From an uncultured Alistipes sp. (GTDB lineage Bacteria; Bacteroidota; Bacteroidia; Bacteroidales; Rikenellaceae): a stretch of 51,456 bases of DNA. Positions within the stretch are counted from its first letter, which is position 1, and each line of letters starts with the position of its first letter. The stretch is from assembly GCA_937895825.1 (NCBI GenBank), contig CALBKP010000025.1, positions 1 to 51,456 of the forward strand, in the 5' to 3' direction. Positions 26,387 to 35,769 of the stretch are shown piece by piece. The position numbers and the translations under genes were made by a program. Below the pieces are notes generated by a model. It was not told the origin of the DNA. It did no database searches and saw only the letters and a list, made by a program, of their open reading frames with translations.

Positions 26387-27625
26387 ATGCGAAAATTATT
26401 TAAGTACTTAGTTTTGTCGGTATTGGCTTTGACATTGATTTCGTGCGAAGACAACGACAATAACACACAACAACCCAACGTCGACAGCAACCTCTGGGGC
26501 ACAACCTACTCTCACGCTAACTTGGGAGCATATCCCGATATCTACTCCAAGTATTGGGTCTATGCCTACAACATCACAGATAATCCCAACGTTGGACTAC
26601 GCCTAACGGGACTCTATCCACAGGCTCGCTTCTTCAGTTTCTCTATCTATAACGACCTGAAGGGCGAGGTCATTGATGGTCTTGACGATGTAAATGTAAC
26701 GCCCGACGATGGCTGTATCAACCCATATAACACCACCACAGATAGCACCAACAACAGTTTTACGATATATCTCGTTAAAGAGGGTACGGATCTTTCGTTG
26801 CTTTCAAACGTAAAGGAGGAGAACGTGTGCTACTTTAACGATGCTGTTGAGTGTGTGAGCATCTGTCTGCGCCAATACCTCGGTGAGGGTGAGTATGGCG
26901 GCGTGGAGCTACCAACGATCGAAGGTGTAGACCTAACCACGGGTGCAATCGTTGATGCACCCAAAGCCGTTACATCGAAGGCTACCATTATGAAGGATGG
27001 CAACTTTGTGCCACTCGAGTCAGACCAATCAACTGAGGTACCATTCCTCTTATCACCACGCGGAGATTACTTCCCGAATAACTCTACCGACTACCTATAT
27101 TGCCGCACACAGCTGACCACTGACCATGTCCTCACATTTAGTTTCATTCCAGCACCCATACCTACATGTGTCGAGGAGTACCAAGACGCTAAGGCTCGAT
27201 ATTGGTCAATATGCATAGGCTCGGTGATGAACACCTACTCATATTGTTCATTCTACGACCGTATGTTGGAGTATGAGGATGGCAAGAAGATTACCGTGGC
27301 TATCGTTTCGGCCAATAATGCCAAACTTGCCGATGTTAAGAGTGCAGTGCAGAAGATACCATACAGCTATCTCATGGAGTGGGACGAGGAGCATCTCGAC
27401 AATCAGGGAAGAAAGATTAGTGATATAATCACGGTATTGTATCGCAATATACTCCCAGATAGGACATGGCCATATTCTATGAGCACCATGACCCCCACAC
27501 CTTATGGTGATCCTTACAACAGCATCACCGACCCCGACAAGCAGATGGCGCATAAGGCACTGGGCGACTACGGTCCACTGGGTAAGAAGTACACAACAGA
27601 TGAGTTCTTGCAGCTTTACAAATAA
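26387..27625 (+). CDS. lipoprotein of unknown function
   Basis: A 412-residue lipoprotein with lipobox LTLISC (cysteine at residue 20), followed by an acidic, asparagine-rich linker. The mature part contains GLYPQARFFSFSIYNDLKGE with a nearby LDDVNVTPDDGCINPYN stretch, which faintly recalls the DUF1254/DUF1214 pattern of a beta-sandwich with an NPF/NPY signature. That similarity is tentative. It follows comM by 61 bases without a visible promoter, so it may be read through. A hairpin terminator lies 28 bases after the stop. Confidence 0.65.
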   Translation: MRKLFKYLVLSVLALTLISCEDNDNNTQQPNVDSNLWGTTYSHANLGAYPDIYSKYWVYAYNITDNPNVGLRLTGLYPQARFFSFSIYNDLKGEVIDGLDDVNVTPDDGCINPYNTTTDSTNNSFTIYLVKEGTDLSLLSNVKEENVCYFNDAVECVSICLRQYLGEGEYGGVELPTIEGVDLTTGAIVDAPKAVTSKATIMKDGNFVPLESDQSTEVPFLLSPRGDYFPNNSTDYLYCRTQLTTDHVLTFSFIPAPIPTCVEEYQDAKARYWSICIGSVMNTYSYCSFYDRMLEYEDGKKITVAIVSANNAKLADVKSAVQKIPYSYLMEWDEEHLDNQGRKISDIITVLYRNILPDRTWPYSMSTMTPTPYGDPYNSITDPDKQMAHKALGDYGPLGKKYTTDEFLQLYK

Positions 27626-27653
27626 AGTATAGTAGGTTGCAGTCCATAGAGTA

Positions 27654-27684
27654 GACCCCAGAAGTTTTCCGAGCTTCTGGGGTC
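27654..27684 (+). terminator. hairpin terminator after the lipoprotein gene
   Basis: A perfect 11-bp stem (GACCCCAGAAG at 27654-27664, CTTCTGGGGTC at 27674-27684) with a 9-base loop, followed by ATTCGTTTAT. The T tract is weak but the stem is strong. Confidence 0.75.
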
Positions 27685-27738
27685 ATTCGTTTATATATCA
27701 GCAAAAATTGCATGCAGGATACTACCTCAAACTCTCAC

Positions 27739-28014
27739 ATAGCAACGCATAGGAAAGCAGATAAGCACCCTGCAGAGTACGCACTACAGTAGACTCACGT
27801 TACCACTAACACCCACTTCACAACATGCAGGTATGGGATAAGCACCATGTAGAATATGCGCGACAGTAAACACGCGTTACTACAAACTCCCACTTCACAA
27901 CATACAGGTATGGGATAAGCACCATGTAGAATATGCGCTACAGTAAACACGCGTTACTACAAACTCCCACTTCCCAACATGCAGGTAAGAGGATAAGCAC
28001 CCTGTAGAATAAAT
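27739..28014. repeat. 77-bp imperfect tandem repeat, nearly four copies
   Basis: The phrase ATAAGCACC recurs at 27761, 27838, 27915 and 27993, giving periods of 77, 77 and 78 bp. Copies two and three are almost identical; the outer copies are more divergent. Each unit contains GCAGGTATGGGATAAGCACC-like and ACACGCGTTACTACAAAC-like blocks. There are no spacers, so it is not a CRISPR array. It has no open frame of note. Confidence 0.85.
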
Positions 28015-28063
28015 GTGCTGCGCAACCTTATCCTCTCACGTGGGGGACAGCATTGCGCAGCAC
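28015..28063. repeat. 11-bp inverted repeat after the tandem array
   Basis: GTGCTGCGCAA (28015-28025) and TTGCGCAGCAC (28053-28063), perfect arms with 27 bases between, directly abutting the tandem array. It could fold into a stable hairpin or be a recombination or protein-binding site. Confidence 0.6.
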
Positions 28064-28096
28064 TGGGACACACTCAAATATTACATTAACCAAATA

Positions 28097-28104
28097 TATC
28101 TTTG
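28097..28104 (+). promoter_or_regulatory. -7-like element without a gene
   Basis: TATCTTTG, plus strand, with no TTG at the standard spacing and no downstream plus-strand gene. Confidence 0.35.
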
Positions 28105-28282
28105 CTGCATATCGACCTTACGACCGACAGCCTTGCTTCAACCAAAATTCCAACCCTAACCATGGGTTGGGCTTCGTCACCTTCGACTTTGCCCGAGGGA
28201 GAAAAAGACGAAAAAACTAATATCTCATTCTTTCTGCGTCGGCCACAAAAAATAGTAGCCACTCCTCCCCATTTCTCTACTG

Positions 28283-28313
28283 CAAAGGTAGAGTGAAGTA
28301 GATAAGTGACCAA
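28283..28313 (-). promoter_or_regulatory. promoter-like element reading toward the tandem repeats
   Basis: Minus strand: TTG at 28313-28311, a 20-bp spacer, TACCTTTG at 28290-28283. Both elements match the consensus, yet no minus-strand gene lies downstream before the plus-strand lipoprotein. Confidence 0.45.
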
Positions 28314-28477
28314 ATTTTTATAAAAAAAAGATTTCCCCGAGCACTTTGCAACACACTAAAAATCAGAGAGTTGAAAAAATATAAATTTCAATTTTTTCTC
28401 CGCGCTGATTATCAGGCAGTTACAAGGATGATTTTTGAGACATGCGAAACAAGGCTTAATTCATTGATAATCAATGA

Positions 28478-30190
28478 TTAACCATCAATCATCGCAGAAA
28501 GTAGCATTTCTGCGTCAGCACCGCCGCACTCCTTGATTTTTGTTTTGATTCGATACTTTATTTTCGAAAGAGCCACGGGATTACTCTCAATAAAGATGCA
28601 AATAGCACGTGAAGAAAAACCAGCATAGCTATATAACGCTACTTTTAGCTCACGCTCGTTGAGCTTCGGGCACTGGCTACGAAGCTTAGACATGAGGCCA
28701 CCGCGACAGTTGTCCACAAGATCCTCAAGCTCCGCGATACGACCCTCATCGCTCTTGATCGACTCGATGGTCTGACGCACCTGCTCAAAGACCTTAGCGG
28801 CATGACGCGGCGTGTCGATATGGTCGTAGTAGGTCTCGCACAAACGGTTCAAGTCCGTAAGGCGGTCGTTATATAGGTGGTCAACAGCCTCTGCCAGAGG
28901 TGTCTCGTCATCGTTGCGCGTAAGCTGGAGCTCGTTGATGGTCTCCATGTAATACTGTATGTCACGATTCTTCTTGCGAAGGCGCGAGTATACATAACCG
29001 AACAGCCCCACAACTAAGCATGTAATAATGGCGTATATGGCAATATCGCGCTGATGCTTAAGTACCGCCTCACGCTCCTTACTCTCGATGGTGCTCTGCA
29101 ACATACCTATCTGGTAGTTCAACACGGGCTGTTCCAGAGCGTTAAGGATGGTGCTATCCTGACGCACGTTCGACCACTCGAGCCACTTGAGAGCCTCGCT
29201 ATCGTGACCAAAGGCACGATTTACGCAATACTTAGCATAGCTGATAAGCACCTCATCGCGCACCTCAACCTCTTCGGCCAGAGCAATATACTCCATCGCC
29301 TTCTGCTCATTACCACCCACCGCCTGCATTACGGCCATAAGCGAGTTATGATGCGACAAGTCGTAAATCTCAAAGCCATACTTCTTATGCATTTCGAGAA
29401 CCTCGGCACAACGATCAAACTTTCCCTGCTGCACATATAACTCACTGAGATCATATGTGATAAGCTGAATAAAGCTATTATCACCAGCCTCCAGAGCGTA
29501 GTTATACGCAAGCGTGAGGTGCTCCTCTGCCTCATCATACTTACGCTGCGCCATAGCAAAACGGCCAATGTCGTAATTGGCATAGGCGATATGCTCGGGT
29601 AAGCCTGCCTCCTCGAAGTGCTCCTTAGACTGGCGATACTCCTCATAGGCATTATTATATAGGCAACCCTCACCATAGATGTCGCCCTTGGCACGATGTA
29701 CCAAACCCGCGAGATAAGGATCGTCATCCTGCGTCAGCGACCTCTCAGCCTGCATATATGCCATCATTGCCTCGGGGAAACGCTGGGCTGCATCCATAAC
29801 AAGGCCATGATAATAGAAGGCACGCGCACGATCCTTGTACTCCTTAGAGTCGAGGTAGTAATCAACGGCGACACGAGAGAGTGAGTCGTTATCAATAGTC
29901 ACACCAGCATAGTAGCACACCTCGCTATAAGCCAAGGCATAACGCGCCCTATCGGCATCACGGCTGAATACCGAAGCGTCTACACTGCGCATAATGGCGA
30001 GAGCCTCTTCTGGATTTTCGTGCGACAGTTCCTGAGCACGCAGAACACGTAGCATCTCGGAAGAGTCGTGAGAGCAGGCCTTAAAGACAACAACAGATAG
30101 TGCCAACAACATGACAAACCCGCACATCCGAACATAGCGAGATAAGCGATTAGATCGCCCAGTTGTGATATTTGTTGTGTCTCTTTTCAC
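28478..30190 (-). CDS. membrane TPR protein with C-terminal HTH-like domain
   Basis: A 570-residue protein of a common Bacteroidota regulator type. An N-terminal hydrophobic stretch (residues 23-40) ends in a cysteine (FKACSHD), so it may be a signal anchor or a lipoprotein signal. About 340 residues of TPR helices follow (for example ARYALAYSEVCYYAG and AHANYDIGRFAMAQRKYDEAEEHL-type units). A membrane helix (about 403-422, AIYAIITCLVVGLFGYVYSR) precedes a coiled coil. The last 70 residues (CPKLNERELKVALYSYAGFSSRAICIFI and on) resemble a LuxR-like HTH. The internal ATG at 30127 is an alternative start, because the -7 box at 30202-30195 lies very close to the first ATG. It may regulate the adjacent signalling island. 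Confidence 0.75.
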   Translation of the reverse strand: MKRDTTNITTGRSNRLSRYVRMCGFVMLLALSVVVFKACSHDSSEMLRVLRAQELSHENPEEALAIMRSVDASVFSRDADRARYALAYSEVCYYAGVTIDNDSLSRVAVDYYLDSKEYKDRARAFYYHGLVMDAAQRFPEAMMAYMQAERSLTQDDDPYLAGLVHRAKGDIYGEGCLYNNAYEEYRQSKEHFEEAGLPEHIAYANYDIGRFAMAQRKYDEAEEHLTLAYNYALEAGDNSFIQLITYDLSELYVQQGKFDRCAEVLEMHKKYGFEIYDLSHHNSLMAVMQAVGGNEQKAMEYIALAEEVEVRDEVLISYAKYCVNRAFGHDSEALKWLEWSNVRQDSTILNALEQPVLNYQIGMLQSTIESKEREAVLKHQRDIAIYAIITCLVVGLFGYVYSRLRKKNRDIQYYMETINELQLTRNDDETPLAEAVDHLYNDRLTDLNRLCETYYDHIDTPRHAAKVFEQVRQTIESIKSDEGRIAELEDLVDNCRGGLMSKLRSQCPKLNERELKVALYSYAGFSSRAICIFIESNPVALSKIKYRIKTKIKECGGADAEMLLSAMIDG

Positions 30191-30194
30191 GATA

Positions 30195-30202
30195 CAAAGT
30201 TA
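30195..30202 (-). promoter_or_regulatory. -7-like element before the TPR/HTH gene
   Basis: TAACTTTG on the minus strand, only five bases before the first ATG. If used, translation would begin at the ATG at 30127 or the transcript would be nearly leaderless. Confidence 0.4.
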
Positions 30203-30325
30203 CAAAAATTTAGCAATCAAGATGTCTAAATCACAAAATAAAGTTGTTATATTTCAACAAACCAAGCTAAATCCACCATATATTCTACCCTTATTAAACG
30301 GTGGCTATGCATAAGCGGGTAACAA

Positions 30326-30374
30326 AAAGCGGCAGAGTGGGGACATACCTAAACATTACCATCACCACTCTGCC
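30326..30374 (-). terminator. rho-independent terminator of the signalling island
   Basis: Minus strand: perfect 10-bp arms GGCAGAGTGG (30374-30365) and CCACTCTGCC (30340-30331), a 24-base loop, then GCTTTTTG. It lies 20 bases after the WG-repeat gene and closes the minus-strand gene series that begins right of the window. Confidence 0.87.
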
Positions 30375-30394
30375 ACCTATAACAAGATACCTTT

Positions 30395-33300
30395 CTACTG
30401 ACGCTTTATAGCCTGAGTAAACTTAGTTATGGAGTTACCAAACTCATCAATGGTTATGGCCTTCATCTGGTCAGAACGCGCCGACACTGAGCCGTGAGTG
30501 AAGAGTTTCTCGCCACGCTTGTAGACAATCGAGCTACAAGATATGGGGAATACCGTCTCACCAGTGCATGTGAAGATACCATACTTTTCATCCTGCTTGA
30601 CGACGATATAGCCATCAGGGAAGATCTCTACAACGTCGTAGCGAATAGGAAGTATGTTCTTACCATCGGTACCGATAACACCCCACTTACTGCCAATCGA
30701 CACGCGTGCGATCTTAAACTCTGAGCTGAAGGTCTGCACCGCCTGATACTTAGCAGGTATCTTCAACGAGCCATTTCCACTAACGAAGCCATACGAACCC
30801 TTGTCCTTATCTTTTGCTGGAGCCAAGCCACAGACGTACAGGCCACCCTCGGCATAGTTCGATGGGACAACCCACTCTCCCGTCTTAGAGATATAACCTA
30901 CATTGCCACTAACCATAGCCCAGGCAAGGCCTTCGGAGAAATCACCAACATCGTCGGCAAAAGGCTCGATAAGAATCTCGCCACGAGCATCAATGAAACC
31001 ATACTTGTCGCCCAATCTAAATGCTGCAACGCCATTAGCAAACTCGCGGATCTCGTCGTAAGCCAACGGAACTACCATATTGCCATTCTTATCGTAGCAG
31101 CCATAAAGTCCATCCTTCGATACAATGATCATATCCTCATGCATCAAGCCAACATAATCATAATCAGCAGGAACAATAACACGACCGTCGACATCGTAGA
31201 CGCACGAACGATTATTGAGCGTTGCACGAACAAAATCCTTATTGGCAAGCTCCTTGACCTCGTCGTACTTCGTATCAACCACCATCTGGCCATTGCGGTT
31301 TACTGCGCCATACTTCGTGAGGTGACGGACAATCAAGATATTACCAGTGAAGGCTCCAAACTCCCAGCCATACGAGGTACACATACCTTCGCTATCCAAG
31401 ATCGGAGACTGAACCCAGCGGCCATCCATATCCGTAAGGCCACAGCCACCAAGCTGAGCACCACCCCAATCTTCCCAAACGCAATGCAGATTGATGCCGA
31501 TGTCATCATTCATGTCGGCCATCACCTTGAAGGGGTAGTAATCGCGACCATCACCATCACCCTTGACAGGGGCTGTTCGTGTATAGAGTATATAGCCCGA
31601 ACACTTCATATTCGAGAAGTAGGCATTAGCCCCCTCGCCCATATACTCGTCAACCCTGAGGCCACCCTTGGTAAGCTGAAGCACGAGAGGCTTCTCGGTA
31701 CCACTATCCAACTTCGAACCACAGAGGTATACGTAGTTCTCGGTCTCCTCGATATCGTAGAACTTCTCGTTCGAGGCGGGACGGAACTCCCAGTCGATCA
31801 TACCATCTTTATCGTACCTCTTCAACGGAGTCTTCACATCGGCCAGTAGCGTCGACGATGAGCCCACATAGAAGGCACCAGAGGTTGTTCCTATCAGTCG
31901 ATATCCCGAGCCTTTAGCCAACTGCACAAACTGGTTTGCCGACAACGTGCGTGTGTTGAGCACAATGATAGCATGTGTCTCATTATCGGACTTCGAATCT
32001 CCCATAAAGAACTTGATGTTTGCCAAGTCCGAAGCCAACATGTTGGGGTCGGTCTCGAAGAGCGATGTGCCCACCTCGGATGCCGAGCGCACAAAGGCCA
32101 AGTGTATGACTGCAAGGCCATTGGGCAAGCTAAGATACTCCACAGGATAGAATCCATTGCCCACCTTAACCTTATCCTTTGCAAAGATATCCTTGATGGC
32201 AAAGAGACGATCGTTGACGCTGATGAAATACTCGTTCTCGAAGTTATCGTAGAGGAACGCAATGTTGTCCTCCGTTCGCTTCGATGTGTAGTACGGCCTA
32301 AACGAACGGCCTCTGACCGTGACGTAACCGTCCGAAGTCTTGGTAAATGTGCCACGGTTTGTGATGCCATACTTCTGCGTCTCGCTGGCAGCAAATCTAA
32401 GAGGAATACCCTTAGGCATCTCGCTATCCATCGAGGCGAGAACATCATTGAAATTGTGCTTCACCATGAGATTCAACGCCACGCGCGAATCCTCGATCAT
32501 ATCCTCGAGGTTCGATATATTCTCCTCGATGATGGCCTCCTTCGACCACTTGGGGATATCGGTGGTCGTTGCATACTGCTCGGGCTTATAGGCCTGGTAC
32601 AAGCCGGGGCAATATCTGAAGTTTACGGCACCGTAGGCATTACCTGCAAAGAACTCATAGCCGTCGTATATCCTAAAGAGCGACTCCGTGAGCACAGGAC
32701 GCTCCGCAAGCACCGGTGCCATTATTCGATCTAACTCGAGGGTCAAAGCACCATACTTATCACCCCTGCGAGTGACAAAGTAGAGCCCCGAAGCATCGAG
32801 CTCGATACTATCGTAGTAGCACGGCACAACATAGTCGCCGAACGATGTGACAACACCCACCTTGGTGCCCTGCTGCGCGAGGTAGACAACAGAACTGAGC
32901 TCCTTGCCCGCCTTGAAAGGCACTAACGGTTTATCCCACTTATGCGCCAAGATCTCGCTGCCATCCCTCACAACGCCCCACTTGTCATCCTTCAGAAACA
33001 TCTCGACGGGTGAGCCATCATTAAGTGACTTTACATCGTCGAACTGCGGGGGAAGTATCGGATTACCAAGACCGTCGAGCGTTCCATACTTACCTGCCGA
33101 CTTAACTAAATAGCCATAATCCCTACGCTCTATTCCCTGATAGCTCTGTACAACACGACTTTTACCCATATTGTCTATGAGGCCATATATATTGTTCAAC
33201 GCAACAATGGCCACACTATCAGCTGAGAACTCCGAGATATAGTCATACTTCGGCGTGCAGATATAGAGTCCATTAGAACCGATAACACCCCACTTATCCT

Positions 33301-33550
33301 CGGCCAAAACACGGGCTAAGTTGCCCTCGAAGTCGTAGGCCGCGGTAAACACGGGTTTAATAATATACTCGTCCTCGCTATTGGCATAACCCCACAATCC
33401 CTTCTTATGCTGCAAGGGGTGGATCTCCTCACTGAGTTTCTTACCCTTAATCTCTCGCATCTTTGGGACATCACTCTCCTGCGCACTAACGCAGGTTAGT
33501 CCGCCCAACACACATGCTATGAGGAGAAGTATATCTTTCGCTGTTCTCAT
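30395..33550 (-). CDS. large exported WG-repeat protein
   Basis: A 1051-residue protein with a signal peptide ending VSAQ (about residue 24). Two arrays of WG repeats (short beta units with cores such as KWGVIGSNG, KYGTLDGLG, KYGFIDARGEI and KWGVIGTDGKNI) occupy about residues 45-300 and 755-1000. Between them is a 400-residue part with no WG units, containing NETHAIIVLNTRTLSANQFVQLAKG; I do not recognise it. WG repeats form beta-propeller-like or solenoid binding surfaces. The gene is the last of the island, starts 10 bases after the BACON lipoprotein gene, and is followed by the terminator. Confidence 0.8.
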   Translation of the reverse strand: MRTAKDILLLIACVLGGLTCVSAQESDVPKMREIKGKKLSEEIHPLQHKKGLWGYANSEDEYIIKPVFTAAYDFEGNLARVLAEDKWGVIGSNGLYICTPKYDYISEFSADSVAIVALNNIYGLIDNMGKSRVVQSYQGIERRDYGYLVKSAGKYGTLDGLGNPILPPQFDDVKSLNDGSPVEMFLKDDKWGVVRDGSEILAHKWDKPLVPFKAGKELSSVVYLAQQGTKVGVVTSFGDYVVPCYYDSIELDASGLYFVTRRGDKYGALTLELDRIMAPVLAERPVLTESLFRIYDGYEFFAGNAYGAVNFRYCPGLYQAYKPEQYATTTDIPKWSKEAIIEENISNLEDMIEDSRVALNLMVKHNFNDVLASMDSEMPKGIPLRFAASETQKYGITNRGTFTKTSDGYVTVRGRSFRPYYTSKRTEDNIAFLYDNFENEYFISVNDRLFAIKDIFAKDKVKVGNGFYPVEYLSLPNGLAVIHLAFVRSASEVGTSLFETDPNMLASDLANIKFFMGDSKSDNETHAIIVLNTRTLSANQFVQLAKGSGYRLIGTTSGAFYVGSSSTLLADVKTPLKRYDKDGMIDWEFRPASNEKFYDIEETENYVYLCGSKLDSGTEKPLVLQLTKGGLRVDEYMGEGANAYFSNMKCSGYILYTRTAPVKGDGDGRDYYPFKVMADMNDDIGINLHCVWEDWGGAQLGGCGLTDMDGRWVQSPILDSEGMCTSYGWEFGAFTGNILIVRHLTKYGAVNRNGQMVVDTKYDEVKELANKDFVRATLNNRSCVYDVDGRVIVPADYDYVGLMHEDMIIVSKDGLYGCYDKNGNMVVPLAYDEIREFANGVAAFRLGDKYGFIDARGEILIEPFADDVGDFSEGLAWAMVSGNVGYISKTGEWVVPSNYAEGGLYVCGLAPAKDKDKGSYGFVSGNGSLKIPAKYQAVQTFSSEFKIARVSIGSKWGVIGTDGKNILPIRYDVVEIFPDGYIVVKQDEKYGIFTCTGETVFPISCSSIVYKRGEKLFTHGSVSARSDQMKAITIDEFGNSITKFTQAIKRQ

Positions 33551-33560
33551 CGGTTAAATA

Positions 33561-35756
33561 TTATTCAATTACCTCGCCACCATTGTCATCCTCAGGCTCT
33601 TTCTCGGGATCCTGACTACGATCCTGAGTAACTTTGATCTCGTGCTTATTATTGTAATTATCTGTCACGGTGATAATGCCCTCTCGCACAGCAGGAGTCT
33701 CATTCTTAGCAACAGTAACAGTCACGATATCGCCACTAATTTCAGTAGAAATCCAATCGGCACTACCTGTTGATACTGAATAACTATCCGAACACTCTAC
33801 CTTAATAGTACGGACATCACCATCAGCTGTTACTATCATCTGACGCAAGCTATCTACTTTGAATCTATACCCATTTTGATTAATCTCAATGATTCTAGTA
33901 TATGTATGCTCTGCCAGACCATGCACTGCGTTATTATCAGCATGCACTTTGCTAACAATCTTAACAGTTGCATCGCGCTCCTTAATCTCAATATCTTTAT
34001 TTGTTTGATTCTCGAAATCTGTATTAGGATCAATAATTGTCAATTCAATCGTGTACTCATTTTCCTTACTGCCAGGTGTCACCTCTGCCTCAAGCCAGCT
34101 ATCACTTGCAACAACTTTTAACTCTCCGTAACTATTAAACTTGACAGAAGCTGTTTCTTCATCAACCGCAAGAGTTTGCTTAGCATCATTAACATCTGCA
34201 AACGCAAACAAGAAAGCCTCCTGCTTTAATTTGACATTCATATCAGTAAACTCTATAACCTCATGAACTCCGCTGGGGTCCTCCAATGTAGCAGAGATAG
34301 TAAGCTCACCTGTCAACTCAGATGATAGGCTATAATTGATACCAGAAGTCTGAATCTCAAACTCTGCGTTACCGTCATTCTTTTGATTCAAGGCCACACC
34401 ATTACAAACAAAGCCATTGCCCTCCTTCGATACGCTCCAAGTCAAGCCATCATTATTCTCAACCTTAAACTTTTTCGTATTATAAGCCTCATTACCAAAG
34501 AACAACACCAAGGGAACCTCACCCCAATCATCATTTCCCATGTCATACTGCACCGTGAAGTTAAAAGGATCCTGAATAATTGTGAATGGCTGAACGCTCT
34601 CTGTTGTATCATTATCAGTAAGAGAGCATGACATATTTCTCTTCTGAGAAAGCACTGTATTAGGTGTTATAACCTCGGCAATATACTTCTGAGCATAAAT
34701 AATTCTGCCATCAAACGTGTCAACCGTAAATGGTTCATCCTCGGCAGATAAGGTTGCGTCATTAGTATAGCCCGAGTCTGTATTAACCGACATATTTGGA
34801 GCATTACGATCTCCTGTCATGTCGTAGATACAATAGAACTCGGCTTGAGCTGCCGATTTTTCGCCATCATCAAGATAGCTGGTACCATAAGGACTCAAAG
34901 GATTAGTCGCGTTGATATGAGGCAACTCTAACCAATTGTCCTTGTTTGGCTCATTAGCCACAAGTAACATCACGCGATAATCCTGGACAACGGAGTAATC
35001 CCATGTGTCAACCACTTCCTTAACTATATCTTCGTCTGCATTAAGTGATCTTGAACAAGGGCTAATCGATAACGTTGCGTTCTTTGTCTCTGTGGAATAA
35101 TTATAACCATCTTTAGGCTCAAGCGTCAATGTTTGATCACCAAAGTATGTAGTAGACTGATTAACCTTAGCATCATTAACCTTTAAAGTAAAACTGTTTT
35201 CACGATCATCAAGACTTACCTTCCAGTCGATATTTGACTCGATGATAATATCCTTGTTAGTGTCAGCATAATCGAGATTAAAAGTATTATTGACATCATG
35301 TCCATTAACCTTCAAATAGGGTAACGACTGAGAGATCTTACTGGTTGACAATAGATCGCCATTATCAGCATCGCAAAATTGCAACTGTAACCAACGCTCC
35401 TCGCCTTTTTCATTGCTTACCTTACCATCAGCATTGAGATACTCATTCACTGCTACTGTGAAAGTGGTGGTTCCGGCAGAGCCTATCCACTTAATTGTAC
35501 TCTCCTTTGTATCCAGGATTTCATTTAGAGTCGTATTGTCACTGCAAGTATATGTCAAATCCCAGTCTACAGCCGATGTAAACGATATAGTAACACTACC
35601 GCCCATAGGGTGAATCTCCATATCACCCAATGGCTGATGCGTAATCTGATCTTTGCCGCCATTTTGTAAATGCTCTTGCACGTCGCTCTCGCAAGCAACA
35701 AATGTTAAGCCCAGTGCAACACAAGCTAACGTAATGATATATTTCATCGTCTTCAT
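33561..35756 (-). CDS. lipoprotein with repeated beta-sandwich domains (BACON-type)
   Basis: About 731 residues from the chosen start at 35756; an ATG at 35747 is equally possible. The longer frame from 35783 overlaps the permease gene and adds charged residues before the signal. The lipobox is LTFVAC. The mature part is a string of Ig-like strands with repeated W..S/TQ patterns. The last domain (about residues 635-710: IVTADGDVRTIKVECSDSYS, then DWISTEI, TVTVAKNETPAVREGIITVT and IKVTQD) is a clear BACON domain, a module linked to carbohydrate or mucin binding at the surface. Base composition is AT-richer than neighbours. The acidic tail (DPEKEPEDDNGGEVIE) is unusual. Confidence 0.78.
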   Translation of the reverse strand: MKTMKYIITLACVALGLTFVACESDVQEHLQNGGKDQITHQPLGDMEIHPMGGSVTISFTSAVDWDLTYTCSDNTTLNEILDTKESTIKWIGSAGTTTFTVAVNEYLNADGKVSNEKGEERWLQLQFCDADNGDLLSTSKISQSLPYLKVNGHDVNNTFNLDYADTNKDIIIESNIDWKVSLDDRENSFTLKVNDAKVNQSTTYFGDQTLTLEPKDGYNYSTETKNATLSISPCSRSLNADEDIVKEVVDTWDYSVVQDYRVMLLVANEPNKDNWLELPHINATNPLSPYGTSYLDDGEKSAAQAEFYCIYDMTGDRNAPNMSVNTDSGYTNDATLSAEDEPFTVDTFDGRIIYAQKYIAEVITPNTVLSQKRNMSCSLTDNDTTESVQPFTIIQDPFNFTVQYDMGNDDWGEVPLVLFFGNEAYNTKKFKVENNDGLTWSVSKEGNGFVCNGVALNQKNDGNAEFEIQTSGINYSLSSELTGELTISATLEDPSGVHEVIEFTDMNVKLKQEAFLFAFADVNDAKQTLAVDEETASVKFNSYGELKVVASDSWLEAEVTPGSKENEYTIELTIIDPNTDFENQTNKDIEIKERDATVKIVSKVHADNNAVHGLAEHTYTRIIEINQNGYRFKVDSLRQMIVTADGDVRTIKVECSDSYSVSTGSADWISTEISGDIVTVTVAKNETPAVREGIITVTDNYNNKHEIKVTQDRSQDPEKEPEDDNGGEVIE

Positions 35757-35769
35757 ATCTCTAAATAGT

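Larger units (their letters stand above)
28064..28477. other. non-coding region with two facing promoter-like elements
   Basis: A plus-strand TATCTTTG (28097-28104) and a minus-strand TTG-20 bp-TACCTTTG (28313-28283) face each other across about 180 bp. Short frames occur on both strands but show no start context or family I know. A 17-base palindrome, TCATTGATAATCAATGA at 28461-28477, abuts the stop codon of the next gene. A small untranslated RNA is possible. Confidence 0.4.

Noticed and set aside
27739..28014. CRISPR array
   Set aside because: The 77-bp units are contiguous with no spacers and there are no cas genes.
28086..28313. Short open frames on both strands
   Set aside because: No recognisable family, start context or codon pattern; kept only as part of a non-coding region.
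31139..31849. 236-residue open frame on the plus strand
   Set aside because: Antisense to the WG-repeat gene; repeats in that gene create long stop-free antisense frames.
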